Part shown: positions 11,501 through 21,135 of the stretch, piece by piece
How positions within the stretch are numbered: position 1 is the first letter of the stretch
Layout of the letters: each line of letters begins with the position of its first letter
DNA from: Oehlia diaphana
Taxonomy: Eukaryota > Glomeromycota > Glomeromycetes > Glomerales > Glomeraceae
NCBI GenBank assembly: GCA_003833135.1
Contig: QZLH01000170.1
Location: forward strand, 136,573-168,275
DNA: 31,703 bases
Direction of reading: 5' to 3'
Notes under the pieces: model-generated
What the model was told of the DNA's origin: nothing
The model's input: only the letters and a program-made list of their open reading frames with translations
Database searches by the model: none
Made by a program: the position numbers and the translations under genes

Positions 11501-11649
11501 CCCCTAAGTTGAATATTGAAACAATGGAATTTTCAAAAATTTTTTTATTCCATTTTTATTCTTGGAATTTGACTGCACAATAAATTAAATGAGATTTATA
11601 AAACTCGTTGCTTCGCACCGAAGGCTTTTTTATATAAAACAATCTAAGT

Positions 11650-12175
11650 GTGACGGTATGAGTAGTTACCGACAGGGTTAAATTACCGACAATCAAATTA
11701 CCGACACAGATAGGCAGTAAAATTATCAAAAAAATTATTAAACACAAAACACACTTCGCATATTTATGAATTGACCGTTAATGCTTTGTAATTATAAATC
11801 GAAGTGTATTTTTATTCAATATATATTTATTCTATAAATTTTGCTAATGCAAATAAAAAATAAATAATTTAGGTTAAACTACAATGAAAGATTATGAGCA
11901 ATACTTCGCAAAAATCTAAGACTGGCCTATTATCATGATGACCTTTCTTTTTGTGGTAATCCTCGTAAAATTGAATCCATTTCAGATTTCTAATTAAACC
12001 AATACTTTTCCTCTTATATACATGTATACATTAAATTGTGGCATATATATCAAATTATTAGATTGTATTTACATCATTGATTATTTTTATAAGTCTAAAA
12101 AAAATTGTCGGTAATTTGATTGTTGGTAATTTGTCCCTTCGGTAATTTAACTATCATCAGTCGATAATTTGACCC
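11650..12175. mobile_element. Non-autonomous DNA element with 28-bp inverted repeats
   Basis: The 28-bp arm at 11679-11706 is the reverse complement of 12106-12133 except at two positions. The arms are built from iterated TTACCGACA-type motifs: three copies between 11666 and 11706 on the left, and three or four related copies (GGTAATTT type) between 12106 and 12169 on the right. Similarity continues weakly outward, so the outer ends near 11650 and 12175 are approximate. No transposase is visible inside. Iterated terminal motifs of this sort act as transposase binding sites in several DNA transposon superfamilies; which superfamily this is cannot be told. Confidence 0.6.
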
Positions 12176-12979
12176 AGACTCGACAAATGAATATGGCAAA
12201 ATAGGTGTATAAAACCATTATATTAATATATTTATTTGGTTTTTTTTTTGATTTATTTGAAAAATGTGATAATAACATTCAATAGTAATTTTCTCTGTAC
12301 AGAAATTTGATGATGCATATAATAAATACTGTAATTGAGAATGTCACCATTGGTGATTTTCACCAGTCCGATTTTTTAAATTTATAAGATTAATATTAAA
12401 TTAACAATCAACTAACATATTAAATGGCTATTCTATATGTAAATTTACAAGAAGAGATTTGTCTAAGGTCAAAAAGACTGTTTTCCAGATAATTTTTTGA
12501 AAAAATACAAAATTTTGACTTTTTAATTTTTTCAAAGTTTTTTTTTTTTTTCACAAAAATTTTAAAGTTTTGTCATAGTTAACATTAAATCAATATATGT
12601 TGCCATATTTATTATTTAAGTTAAAATTTTGCGCTCAGTATTTTTTAACTCTGGCCAAATTGTAATTTTTGGTCGGAATGACAATCAACCGGTGATGATA
12701 ATCACTAAATAATCATCACTAAGAAATACCCTAAATAATTATTATAAATTCGAAAATTATACCCACAAATAAACAAACAGTATTGAAAACAACAATTTTT
12801 TATAATTTCCTGAACATTTATCAATTAATTTTTTTTCTTTTTCCCAATTATGCTTTTCGAATATGTTAAGCTATATTCTTTAAGATTTTGGCGTAAGATG
12901 ATTTTTGTTATTTTTTTAAAAAAATTTAGCCTTTAAAAAGAATATTTTTTTTCAACATGAATGATCACTGAATTTGATT

Positions 12980-13045
12980 AACGGTAATTCAGGTGTAATT
13001 TCATTATCGGTAATTTAAATATCAGTAATATGACCGGGTCCCATT
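12980..13045. repeat. Solo terminal segment related to the element at 11650
   Basis: This stretch repeats GGTAATT-type motifs and ends TAATATGACCGGGTCCC, resembling the right end of the neighbouring element (TAATTTGACCCAGACTC at about 12164-12180). It has the same orientation and no matching left end nearby, so it looks like a decayed or solo end. Confidence 0.4.
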
Positions 13046-13560
13046 TGTCTACCTTTAAACTTTTACAAAAGTTAATCTTGCTTATTTTTTTCTTACATTA
13101 TCAGTTTTTTATATATAGAAAAGTGATTATTTAATGGTTTACAGCATGTAATGAAAAAATTGCTGTAATAAAATGCCACACACTGATATCTCTCAATAGC
13201 TATAAATAATAAGTAGCTGAAAATTTGTTCAAAAAAAACTAATAAAATATTTTATTAATACTTTAATTTTAAAATCTAATATTATTACCATTGTTTATAA
13301 AATAATGTTTGTGCGTGTTTATTAAAGAAAATGCAATTACTCCCTTTTATTTAGAACACATGAATGTCAAATTTTATTATTCCACAATGTTACACAATGT
13401 ATTTTTAAAGGAATTTCTCAACGCAGATCGGTGGCCTACTTTTGGTTAGTACTACTTTATATTGACTCATTCATGAACACAAGGTAGATGGGTATATCTT
13501 GCCTAGTTACTACTGTAAGGATCGGTTGATTTCAAGAGCATCTAAATTACGGGACTAGTT

Positions 13561-13608
13561 ATACATTTTGACTATACATTTTGACTATACATTTTGATTA
13601 TACTTTTG
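13561..13608. repeat. 13-bp tandem repeat, about 3.7 copies
   Basis: ATACATTTTGACT is repeated at 13561 and 13574, with a one-base variant at 13587 and a partial copy at 13600. It directly precedes the hairpin at 13622. Confidence 0.85.
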
Positions 13609-13621
13609 TTGCTCAAAAAAT

Positions 13622-13732
13622 CACTTCCTTTGGAAGGTCTAAAGACTAATTTGGTTAATATCATAACTGTTATACCAGTCACTTACAGTTTAGTATTGCT
13701 AAGTTAGTCTTTAGTCCTTCCTTCAGAAGTGG
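13622..13732. repeat. 27-bp imperfect inverted repeat
   Basis: Bases 13623-13649 match the reverse complement of 13704-13730 at 22 of 27 positions, including an uninterrupted CTAAAGACTAA match at one end. The loop is about 54 bases. The structure resembles a short MITE. Confidence 0.65.
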
Positions 13733-13769
13733 TTAGCTTCTTGGCAAAGGTGCCTTGCTAAGAAGCTAA
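13733..13769. repeat. Perfect 10-bp stem with nested stem
   Basis: TTAGCTTCTT (13733-13742) and AAGAAGCTAA (13760-13769) are exact inverted copies. Inside them GGCA (13743-13746) pairs with TGCC (13751-13754). It abuts the preceding inverted repeat without a gap, so the two may form one composite element. It could form a hairpin in DNA or RNA. Confidence 0.7.
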
Positions 13770-14235
13770 TACATATTATTGTAGAGTATAATAAATAGAT
13801 TTTGCGATGATTTATACCTAGGTATTTTTGTGCTCTTTGGCTGATTGAATTTTTTTTGTTTCTTGTATTACAATACAGAATTATAGTCTGGGATTATTAT
13901 TTAGCCAAAAAAAAAAAAAGATATTTTATATCACTGTTATTATATGATAGTTATTATCAATGTTTTCACGTCAAGACAACTTTAATTATGATGAATAAGT
14001 ATACATTAATAAATAACTATCACTAAATTAGCATGTAGAAAGCATTTATTGATGTTTGCTACTATATAATAGATATACAATTATTAATTTTTTTGTTGAT
14101 GTAACCCATTTTTAACCTATGTTAATTCAATTAATTATTCTTATATGTTAATTACCTGTTACATGTTATTTGCGAAGAATTTTTTTTTTTTAACTAAATT
14201 ATCTGTTCAAAAAAAAAAAAAAATTTTTTTCAACT

Positions 14236-15282
14236 CTATCTAGAGAGTACATCGAGAATAATATTAAAGTTGATTATGACATCACATCTTAATCTTAGAT
14301 GAAGATTCCAGTTAATTATATAATAATGTGGAGTGTAGGTCATGTCCCAATGAATGAGATATGGTGCAAGTTGTGGTCTTTTGTTCTGTCTAGTCGCAAT
14401 TGCAGGCATCGAAAGTGCTCCAGGAAATGGGTTCAGCTGAAAAGTATTATAAGTATGAGGTATAGCGATCCCAACATATTCTACGTTGAGGATACCATCC
14501 AAGTTATTCTGAAGAGAGTCAATTTTTTCTAATGCATTTTGGCGGTCAGAGTCTCTGTTATAGAAGACCTGCAGGGATTCAAATATATTAAACTAACCAT
14601 TACGCAAATAAAAATTAATATAATAAGCTAATAACCTCAATCCAAATATCAGGTGGTAAGCACAGACTCTTAAGAGGCGTAACCCGTTCCTGTTTTGATG
14701 GCCATTGGAACCAAATTCCTACATCAGGTCGTCGGTCATCATTACCAATTACACAAATTACATCTGATTCTGTATACCAAGTTCCGTTTTGATTTTCAAA
14801 TGACATTGCCAGTTTACGATGTATTCTTTGTTTATCCCCTCCATCATACTGATATAAAAATTAGATAAGAATAATAATATCATTTGCAAGTGTATATGTA
14901 GAATGAATCTTACTTGGATGATAAGAAGTTCATAATTGATTATTTCAGCTTTATAATATGAGTGTATCGCATTGCGCACATTAAGACTATTAAGTTTACC
15001 ATCTGGTAATTGAAGCTTGACAACTACTTGATCCTGTCTTCCTCTCACTGTCTCTTCTATTTGTTTAAGAACCTAATATGGTTGTTTGTCATTATTTCAC
15101 TTTTCATTGTTTTACAGTAAAAATCACAATATCACATAAATACCTTGCAAGCTTCTACAGTTTTACTGGTCTGTTGGGTTTTTCATGTATCATATCAATA
15201 TATCTTATTGAAAACAAACTTGTTTGACAAAATATCATACCTGTACTTCGGATTCTTCGTAACCAATTACTGCAACCTTCAT
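14236..15282 (-). CDS. Uma2-like (PD-(D/E)XK-fold) nuclease family protein
   Basis: Five exons join cleanly in phase 0: 15282-15241, 15170-15144, 15072-14914, 14848-14636 and 14568-14236, giving 257 residues. All introns are GT-AG and about 65-71 bases long. The start MKVAVIGYEE is the first ATG of the chain. The central and C-terminal parts carry the Uma2 (DUF820, 'putative restriction endonuclease') pattern: RRPDVGIWFQW supplies the expected catalytic aspartate, and about 25-30 residues later LPPDIWIEVFYNRD, joined across the last intron, supplies the expected glutamate. The residue two after the glutamate is F, not the usual K or Q, so catalysis is uncertain. Bacterial Uma2 proteins are predicted DNA nucleases; the function in these fungi is unknown. 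Multicopy relatives occur in arbuscular mycorrhizal fungi. The flanks have no related genes. The gene model is firm and the family assignment good; the activity is inference. Confidence 0.8.
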
Positions 15283-16651
15283 ATTTGTAAAGAATCGGAG
15301 TTGTCAGAAGAAAAGAGAAAAACTATGAGGGAGAAAAATCAGGATTTCTGCAGATAATCTGATTCATTTGAGTATAAAATCAAATTTGGAAAGTATCAGC
15401 CGACAGGAAGTCCCTAAAATTTTAGAGGACATTTATAACAAATCACTGTCATCCAATAAATGAATGAATGACAACATTATGCGTTACATCATTTGATCCT
15501 TACGCCGTGTATAACCGATATCTTTCAATATCTTTCGCGCGTAACTACTAATGAAATTCTAGTATCAGGTGTAACATTATTAATTTTTTTTTGCGTATTT
15601 TTGCAAGTAAAAAAAAAAAAGAAATGGGTTTCCAATAATAAATATACGATAATAATTCTATTCAAATTTTTTTTTCAAAATTTATTAGTCAAAAAATTTT
15701 TTTTACTTTCCTATTGCATTAAATTTATGATTAGATAGACCTAGCCAAAACTCGAACAAACCTTAAATAAAAATAGACACAGATAATGAGTTATTTGTGG
15801 AGAAACAGATCAAGATTAATCAAGATCAATATTTGAAATGCGTTAAAATTTATTTAAAGTTTTTATGCGGAGCGATTTTAAATGATCAAGCAACGATTTG
15901 TTTCAATGAAACTAGGCAAAGCCTACATTTATATATCTTTTCTTACGTAGTATGAGCTAACCGGGTTTAAAAATATGATATCAGACGAAGACTGCCCAAA
16001 GGGCTAATGTACATTAAAGAGAAAACTATAAAGACAATAAAGACGATCAAGACAATTGATTATTAATAAACACTCAAAGACTAGTTTATTTTATTAGCAG
16101 TCATGAAAATTACGATTCCGAATTTCTGGCTTTACTAATAATTAGACCTAACTTCAAAACTTTATAACTATTGACAGATTTGTTATTGGAAAAAAGTAAA
16201 CCACAATAACTGTTCTTTGTGTTTTAAAGTTTCATATTTGTGGTTTAGATTTTTTATATGATTTGAATTTTAAGGGTTATAAAATTTTAAAAAAGGGTAA
16301 AATCAATGTAGAGTATAGGTGATATCATCATAGTAAACGCAACCCCCTTGATCATCTTTGTAAATCTCGCCGTTACTAGAACGAAATAGACAGGTACGAC
16401 AGGTACGGAACACCAATATTAAAATCTCCGGTCAATCAGTGTAGCAAGGAAAAGCTGCTAAAGTGTAATAGTCAAGTACGAAGTCCCATTATTCTCCGAA
16501 CGTATCATTCCTTCATTAAACAGGATCTGATCGCTAATCGAAATTTTATTAATATGATACATGCGAAATTTCATAATTACCATAACAAGTATTCGAAATT
16601 TATTAATACAGATAAAATTTACATAGCTTCTCTCCAAGTAATCTATCTACT
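15283..16651. other. AT-rich intergenic region
   Basis: This holds the upstream region of the Uma2-like gene and the downstream region of the coiled-coil gene. The open frames here have skewed composition and no recognisable motifs. A somewhat GC-richer part at about 16350-16530 precedes the 3' end of the coiled-coil gene and may include its 3' UTR. No RNA gene is seen. Confidence 0.45.
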
Positions 16652-18245
16652 CTACTTCGTACCCTCTGCTATGTCATATTCGAAGGGAACGAATTTTTTT
16701 AACTTATTTTTTGTAACGGCGACAGGGAATCCCCCTTCAGCCCTCTCCCTTAGTCTGTATTCTAAGAACTCGGATTCACTCATATGTTTACGCATAACAT
16801 TTTGTTCCCAGTATCTCTGATATTCGCGCAATTCAGAATAGATAGCCTTCTTCCATTCTTCTAATCTCTCCTTAGACATTTTACTTCGTACCCTCTGGGT
16901 AAATTTTTGCTGCAAATGAAGGACAAGAGTATCTATGTCCGATTCGTTTTTGACAATAAACAGTTCACTTGGATTCAACTCCGACAGGCGAGATTCGTGA
17001 AGCGAATCAGTAATAGAGTCATAATTATTTTGCTCTTCATGTTCGTTAACAAATTCCATATTAGACTTTTCGGTGAAGTGAGCTATAATTCTTTGAATTT
17101 CTTCGTTAGTAAGCTTTGATATTTCATTCGTACTATACGATCTGATATATTTTGACTTTATCTATTCCTACATTTTCAAACAATTTGTAGATCCTCACAG
17201 CTCTTTGAGTTTTTTTACGCAAACTATCTCTTGTTACATCCGGGAAAGGTATCCCTACACCTTGAGACGAAGGATGTTAAGTTGCTTCACGACTTCGTCA
17301 TATATTAAGCCTTTCGCCTTCTTTTCACCAATTTTATTTTTATCGCTCAAAGCCTTCTCCTGAAATATAAAATTTCTTCCGTAGTGATACCAGCATAATA
17401 TTTCTTCTTGATTTGCTTCCAATGCACACTCTTCTGCGATAAGGGCTTTATCGCATAACTGAGCCAAACGCTGAGATATTTCAACCATACTGCCTCCGGA
17501 TGGCTCAATAGTATCAAATTTCCGGGACCGCGCGGTCTCGGAAATTTTAGTCTCATGGTTTTTTTCGGTAAACGAAGATATTTCTTGAATCAGCCCCTGT
17601 TCTCCGAACGCCTCAATAGTGTCAAATTTCCGGGACCGCGCGGTCTCGGAAATTTTAGTCTCATGGTTTTCTTTGGTAGACGAAGACATTTCTTGAATCA
17701 ATCTCTGCCCATTTTTTCGTTCATGGCAAGTAGTAGACGCAGGATTATGAGAAATCGGTGGTGTCTCCTGATTAGTCGTATCATGCATTAGTTTCTTTCC
17801 CCGCTTCTTCTGTTTTATCTCTTCATTAACGCTCTTCTTACACTGTTCATCCGAGAAAGCATCCGTCTCCCTTTCCTCGGAGGATTTGGTATTTGCGTTA
17901 TTGAGTGCATAATCATCCGAAAGTGATACATCAACCACGCTTTATCTACTAGCGGAGAACCCTGTTCCACTGCACTACGTGATGCGAGTCTGCTCTCAAG
18001 CTCTGTATTTTTTCGCTCCTGCTCCTCGACACTAGACTTGAGTTCTTGCCTAAGCTTCGCAATCTCGTTTTTAAGATCGAAATTCTCAACCACAAGGTCA
18101 CCACTTCTAGCTTTAAGTTCAGCAATCTTTTCCCCATGCAGAGTAACACGTTGCCTCCATACTTCAAGCTCGGCATTCTTAGCCTCAAGCTCGGCGTTGC
18201 GCTGTTTAATTAACGCTATCTCAATGCTTCAAGCTCGGATTTCAT
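16652..18245 (-). CDS. Coiled-coil, multicopy-family protein, frame-damaged
   Basis: The gene reads from ATG at 18245 to the stop at 16652 as one intronless frame if four single-base homopolymer changes are allowed: near 18223 (one G short), 17942 (one A short), 17260 (one G short) and 17152 (one A extra). Allowing for them gives 532 codons including the stop. The N-terminus is a charged coiled coil with repeated NAELEAK-like motifs. A polar middle follows, containing a 36-residue tandem duplication around KISETARSRKFDT. The C-terminal half contains IAQRLAQL-like and DSLRKKTQRAVRIYKLFE motifs and ends GGFPVAVTKNKLKKFVPFEY, all familiar from an uncharacterised family expanded in Rhizophagus. 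No signal peptide or membrane segment is seen. The function is unknown. GC content and codon use are higher than in neighbours and resemble the Crinkler gene just upstream. It may be a pseudogene or an intact gene in poor consensus sequence. Confidence 0.65.
17516..17547. repeat. 32-bp near-perfect palindrome, coding copy 1
   Basis: The left arm AAATTTCCGGGACCGC and the right arm GCGGTCTCGGAAATTT are reverse complements except at one position, with no loop. Read on the minus strand in the gene's frame it contributes ISETARSRKF. Confidence 0.9.
17624..17655. repeat. 32-bp near-perfect palindrome, coding copy 2
   Basis: Identical in sequence and frame to the copy 108 bases away, being part of the tandem duplication. 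Confidence 0.9.
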
Positions 18246-18458
18246 CGTTGATAACTCTTATAAGTATTCAAAAGAAAAATAATCACGAGATTTTTGGCAA
18301 ACACGTTCGCTGAAATTTTTTATTAATACACGAAACGATAAATACAAAAGTTCGGGACGAAACCCAGTATACATGTGAAAAATAAATACAAAGGTTCGTG
18401 CCTTTACTCATAATACACGACGAAATCTCTACCTTAAGACTGACTATACTACAGTATC

Positions 18459-19982
18459 TTAGCTGTGCTCACGAAGTGAATTTTCTGTAAGATTGCTCGA
18501 TGAACTAGGCTTTTTTATTACCTTCTCTTCACTTCGAGAATCTGAATCCGGGTTCTGCACCTCCTCCAACAACCATGCAATGTGTCCGAGAACTCTTTCA
18601 ACATTAACTCCCATGTTCTCACTATCGTATACAACGGTTAACGGCTTCGATAGTTTGAATCTTAGCCTGTCTTGATCATCGAGCGAGCATTCCATAAAAT
18701 ACCACTTTTCCGCATCTGTAACGATCCCGAAAACCTTTCCCACAAACATACTATCCTCTTTCATCTCGTTCGCCTTACGTTTACGGTTTGATAAAGCGAA
18801 TTCGAGTTGAACGGCATTCTGAGCAATACACTTAAAAATATCTTCGTCCTTTACTTCTGTCACGCCAACCGTTTTTGTGGTTTGGAGTAAATCAATTGCG
18901 AAATCAACAGGTCCGTGACCATTGGGTCCTGTGATCTTTTTTTCTGGTCGAAGCTCAAACTTGCCTTTATATAAATTTACCCCGGCGACAAGGTACGAAC
19001 AAACATACTGTGATTTCGATGCTTCATTTCCACTGATTGAATGGAATTGAGACGGGACTCCAGTTCGGTTATGAGATTTCTAAGTAAACCCGGGAAGCTT
19101 CGTCTTTCAGGTCTTTATATTCACAAGTGAAATGCGGGAACACTGATAATGAAGGATCATCTGATTCATCAAGTCCATAAAAATGACCCACTTTTGGAAA
19201 CGTCCAATCCGAGAAAGCTTTTGATGGCGTCTCTATGATCACAGTAAACTTAAAGTTGCTTTTTGACACGAACACCTGAAGCATCTCACGCAGATCTTGA
19301 TCATTCCTAGGGGAATGTTTCTCACTATCATTTATTATGTTGAGTACCGCTCCATCATTTTCAAGCGATGGTGGTTGGTACTTTTCTCGTATGGAACTTT
19401 TTAGTCCTTCGAGAGTCGCGTGTTCGATGTCTACAGTCCACTTGAAGCCCTTCGTTCGCTTTGGACTTACAACAACGTCGAATGCTGTAATGCAACAAAC
19501 AGGGTTAGTAAATGCTTTCCCTGTTGATTTTAGCGACTCATGAGCTAAAGATTTCCGAGACCGCGCGGTCCCGGAAAATACATACCATGGACAGGCTTGT
19601 TGTGCAATGCCCGTAATGCGGTGAGTTCGTCAAGTAATTCCTGCTCACGACTTGAAATGGCAGTTGAAGGAGGTGGTTCGACTAGGACATGAATATGTTC
19701 CTCGACTGGTAATTCAGTGAAGTATTTCGAAATCTTTTTTATTGCGGACAGCTCGTTATTGTCATTGAGAGTGAGATTCTTCAATGGATCGTCAAGGTGA
19801 TCGCCGCCAATTTCTACTTTCCATAGCCTGAGCTTGTCTGCGTCCACACCAGCAAAGTCATTCTGTTTTTTCGCTTTTATAGCCTCCTTGAGGTGGCTGA
19901 CAGCCTTTCCACTATCAATATCAACTGCAAAAGCATTTGCGGTGGTATTTCCTTTTACAAGACAAAATAACGTGTTAGACAT
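18459..19982 (-). CDS. Crinkler (CRN)-type effector protein, frame-damaged
   Basis: Exon 1 is 19982-19586 and exon 2 is 19484-18459, with donor CATG/gtatgt, acceptor attacag and intron phase 1. The N-terminal 110 or so residues are a Crinkler header: MSNTLFCLVKGNTTANAFAV corresponds to the LFLAK-type opening, then a ubiquitin-like region (LRLWKVEI), ending in IHVLVEPP, which matches the HVLV-P boundary motif. The C-terminal part includes FDVVVSPKRTKGFKWTV, GPVDFAIDLLQTTKTVGV and FGIVTDAEKWYFMECSLDD, as in Crinklers of Rhizophagus. Crinklers are modular proteins; in arbuscular mycorrhizal fungi at least one (RiCRN1) is reported to act in symbiosis. Two one-base losses in short homopolymers near 19082 (A) and 19031 (G) shift the frame in the middle; allowing for them gives 475 codons including the stop. 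No splice pair of the right phase explains the shift. The intron contains the palindrome shared with the neighbouring gene. TATAAAA lies at 19995-19989, very near the ATG. Confidence 0.8.
19549..19580. repeat. 32-bp palindrome, intronic copy
   Basis: A third copy of the palindrome, centred on CCGCGCGG at 19561-19568, lies inside the Crinkler intron just after its donor site. The inner 26 bases match the coding copies, with the single G/A arm mismatch on the opposite arm, so it reads as the inverted orientation. The outer bases have diverged. Confidence 0.9.
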
Positions 19983-20368
19983 AACGACTTTTATAGTAAC
20001 TTTCGTAAAATTTTATTGGTGGAAATTGACGTATGTGATGACAAGAGTAAAAGAAAATTATTTGAGGACAAGTGGTACTATATGTGAGAAATTCAGCCGT
20101 TGCACAAGCTCTGTCGTATGACTCATTTATTTTGTCACACAGGAGTACATGTATGTGGTGCGAAGCCTCGAAGAGGTGGCTCAGCAAAAAATCGTTGCTC
20201 CGGACTACAGTAACACAATGTAGTGAGCTAGATTCATCTGAACTACCCCGACCTACGGTGATCACAGCGTGATTCCGTGTTTAAATCAGGAAATAATTAA
20301 TCGAAAATTTATTATTTATAAGGTTTCCAACAACTACTATACAGTTTTGCATAACAAAATCTGTAACA
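19983..20368. other. Short intergenic region
   Basis: Between the Crinkler start codon and the 3' end of the next minus-strand gene. It should hold the Crinkler promoter. The open frames on both strands are short and unrecognised. Confidence 0.4.
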
Positions 20369-20961
20369 CTATTTATTCTTCATATTTCTTTCTTCATACT
20401 TCTTTCTCAGCTCAAAAAGTGAAGTCCCAATATAAAAATATGGAAAAGGGTTATTGTTAGGAGTTACCTTATTATCACCATCTAACTTACGATCATTATT
20501 AATGTCTTCGACAACTTTCTTTTCAAGATCAGTTAAATGTTTAGATAATAACGATTGAGAATTATCTGGAAGTGAACTAGGAATTTGACTGTCTCCATCG
20601 ACATTCACAATTTTGCGTACGGGACTAACGGTGCCATGAGTATTCGTATTTCTACAATAAAGCAATATGTCTCCTTGTCTGATATACCCTTCCTTGAATA
20701 ACTGATATAGAGTTACATTTGCGGAGGCATTAATGACTCGAGATGCATCAATTTCTATTTTTCAAAAACAAAACTGTTACTGGTTTGCTCCCGAATGAGG
20801 GCTTAAAATAAAAAAATACCTGGAGTCTTTTTTGTCTTATCAAGGGATAAGGATGCCATTCGTTCTTCTACTTCCTTATCTTCAAACAAATAAATTGCCA
20901 TATTAACCCGCATTCTTCCATGATAAAGAATAATTTCATTAATTCTTATCTCGTTTATCAT
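20369..20961 (-). CDS. Small protein with a possible RAMA-like domain
   Basis: Two exons, 20961-20820 and 20754-20369, join in phase 1 (CCAG/gtattt; aaatag/AAATTG) and give 175 residues starting MINEIRINEIILYHGRMR. The central segment, from NVTLYQLFKEGYIRQGDILL through THGTVS and IVNVDGD, has the shape of the RAMA domain: a helix with a GlyXXXXGly-Asp turn, then beta strands ending in a Val-Asp-Gly turn. RAMA domains occur with restriction and methylation systems and in eukaryotic chromatin proteins, where DNA or modified-base binding has been suggested. The assignment is tentative. A possible upstream exon at 21069-21007 (MAQSLKMQQAEQAERCLLNF, with donor CAG/gtaaac) does not join in phase, and its intron would be only about 37 bases, so I leave it out. 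The C-terminus is charged and ends YEERNMKNK. Confidence 0.55.
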
Positions 20962-21070
20962 TGTCTCTGCTGCAACTCAATATGATAATTATCTCAGTAC
21001 GTTTACCTGAAAATTAAGAAGGCACCGTTCAGCTTGTTCGGCTTGTTGCATCTTGAGTGACTGAGCCATG

Positions 21071-21116
21071 GTTCAGTTCAAAAGTTCAGTTCAGTGAACT
21101 GAACTGAACTGGTTCA
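21071..21116. repeat. GTTCA/TGAAC palindromic repeat
   Basis: GTTCA units run toward the centre and TGAAC units away from it (AGTTCAGTTCAGTGAACTGA core), giving a near-perfect inverted repeat of about 23 bases with extra units on each side. It lies exactly between the RAMA-like gene and the truncated kinase. Confidence 0.75.
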
Positions 21117-21135
21117 TTTTAAAGGTTTAATTTGA

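Larger units (their letters stand above)
8691..14235. other. 5.5-kb gene-free, repeat-bearing region
   Basis: No ORF here resembles a protein family I know, and the longer open frames overlap repeats or AT-rich sequence. The stretch is instead populated by inverted-repeat and tandem-repeat structures (entered separately at 9017, 9581, 10127, 11311, 11650, 12980, 13561, 13622 and 13733). This fits an accumulation of non-autonomous DNA elements between the HMG gene and the Uma2-like gene. Confidence 0.5.
17486..17701 (-). repeat. In-frame 108-bp tandem duplication
   Basis: Two adjacent 108-bp units inside the coiled-coil gene each encode a 36-residue block beginning LIQE(M/I)SS and containing NHETKISETARSRKFDTIE. 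The shift between copies of the internal palindrome is exactly 108 bases (17516 to 17624), so the reading frame is kept. Confidence 0.85.

Noticed and set aside
13561..13769. CRISPR-like array
   Set aside because: The repeats are contiguous without spacers and the setting is eukaryotic.
17555..17791. Plus-strand ORF containing repeated FPGPRGLGN-like segments
   Set aside because: It lies antisense to the coiled-coil gene. Its repeats come from reading the palindrome and duplication on the other strand.
19031..19110. An extra intron in the Crinkler gene in place of frameshifts
   Set aside because: The available donors (for example CGG/gtttac) do not have the phase needed to join the cag acceptor near 19033. 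Two one-base changes explain the frame better.
20971..21069. Upstream first exon for the RAMA-like gene (21069-21007)
   Set aside because: The intron would be about 37 bases and the phases disagree, so I did not include it, although the exon itself looks protein-like.
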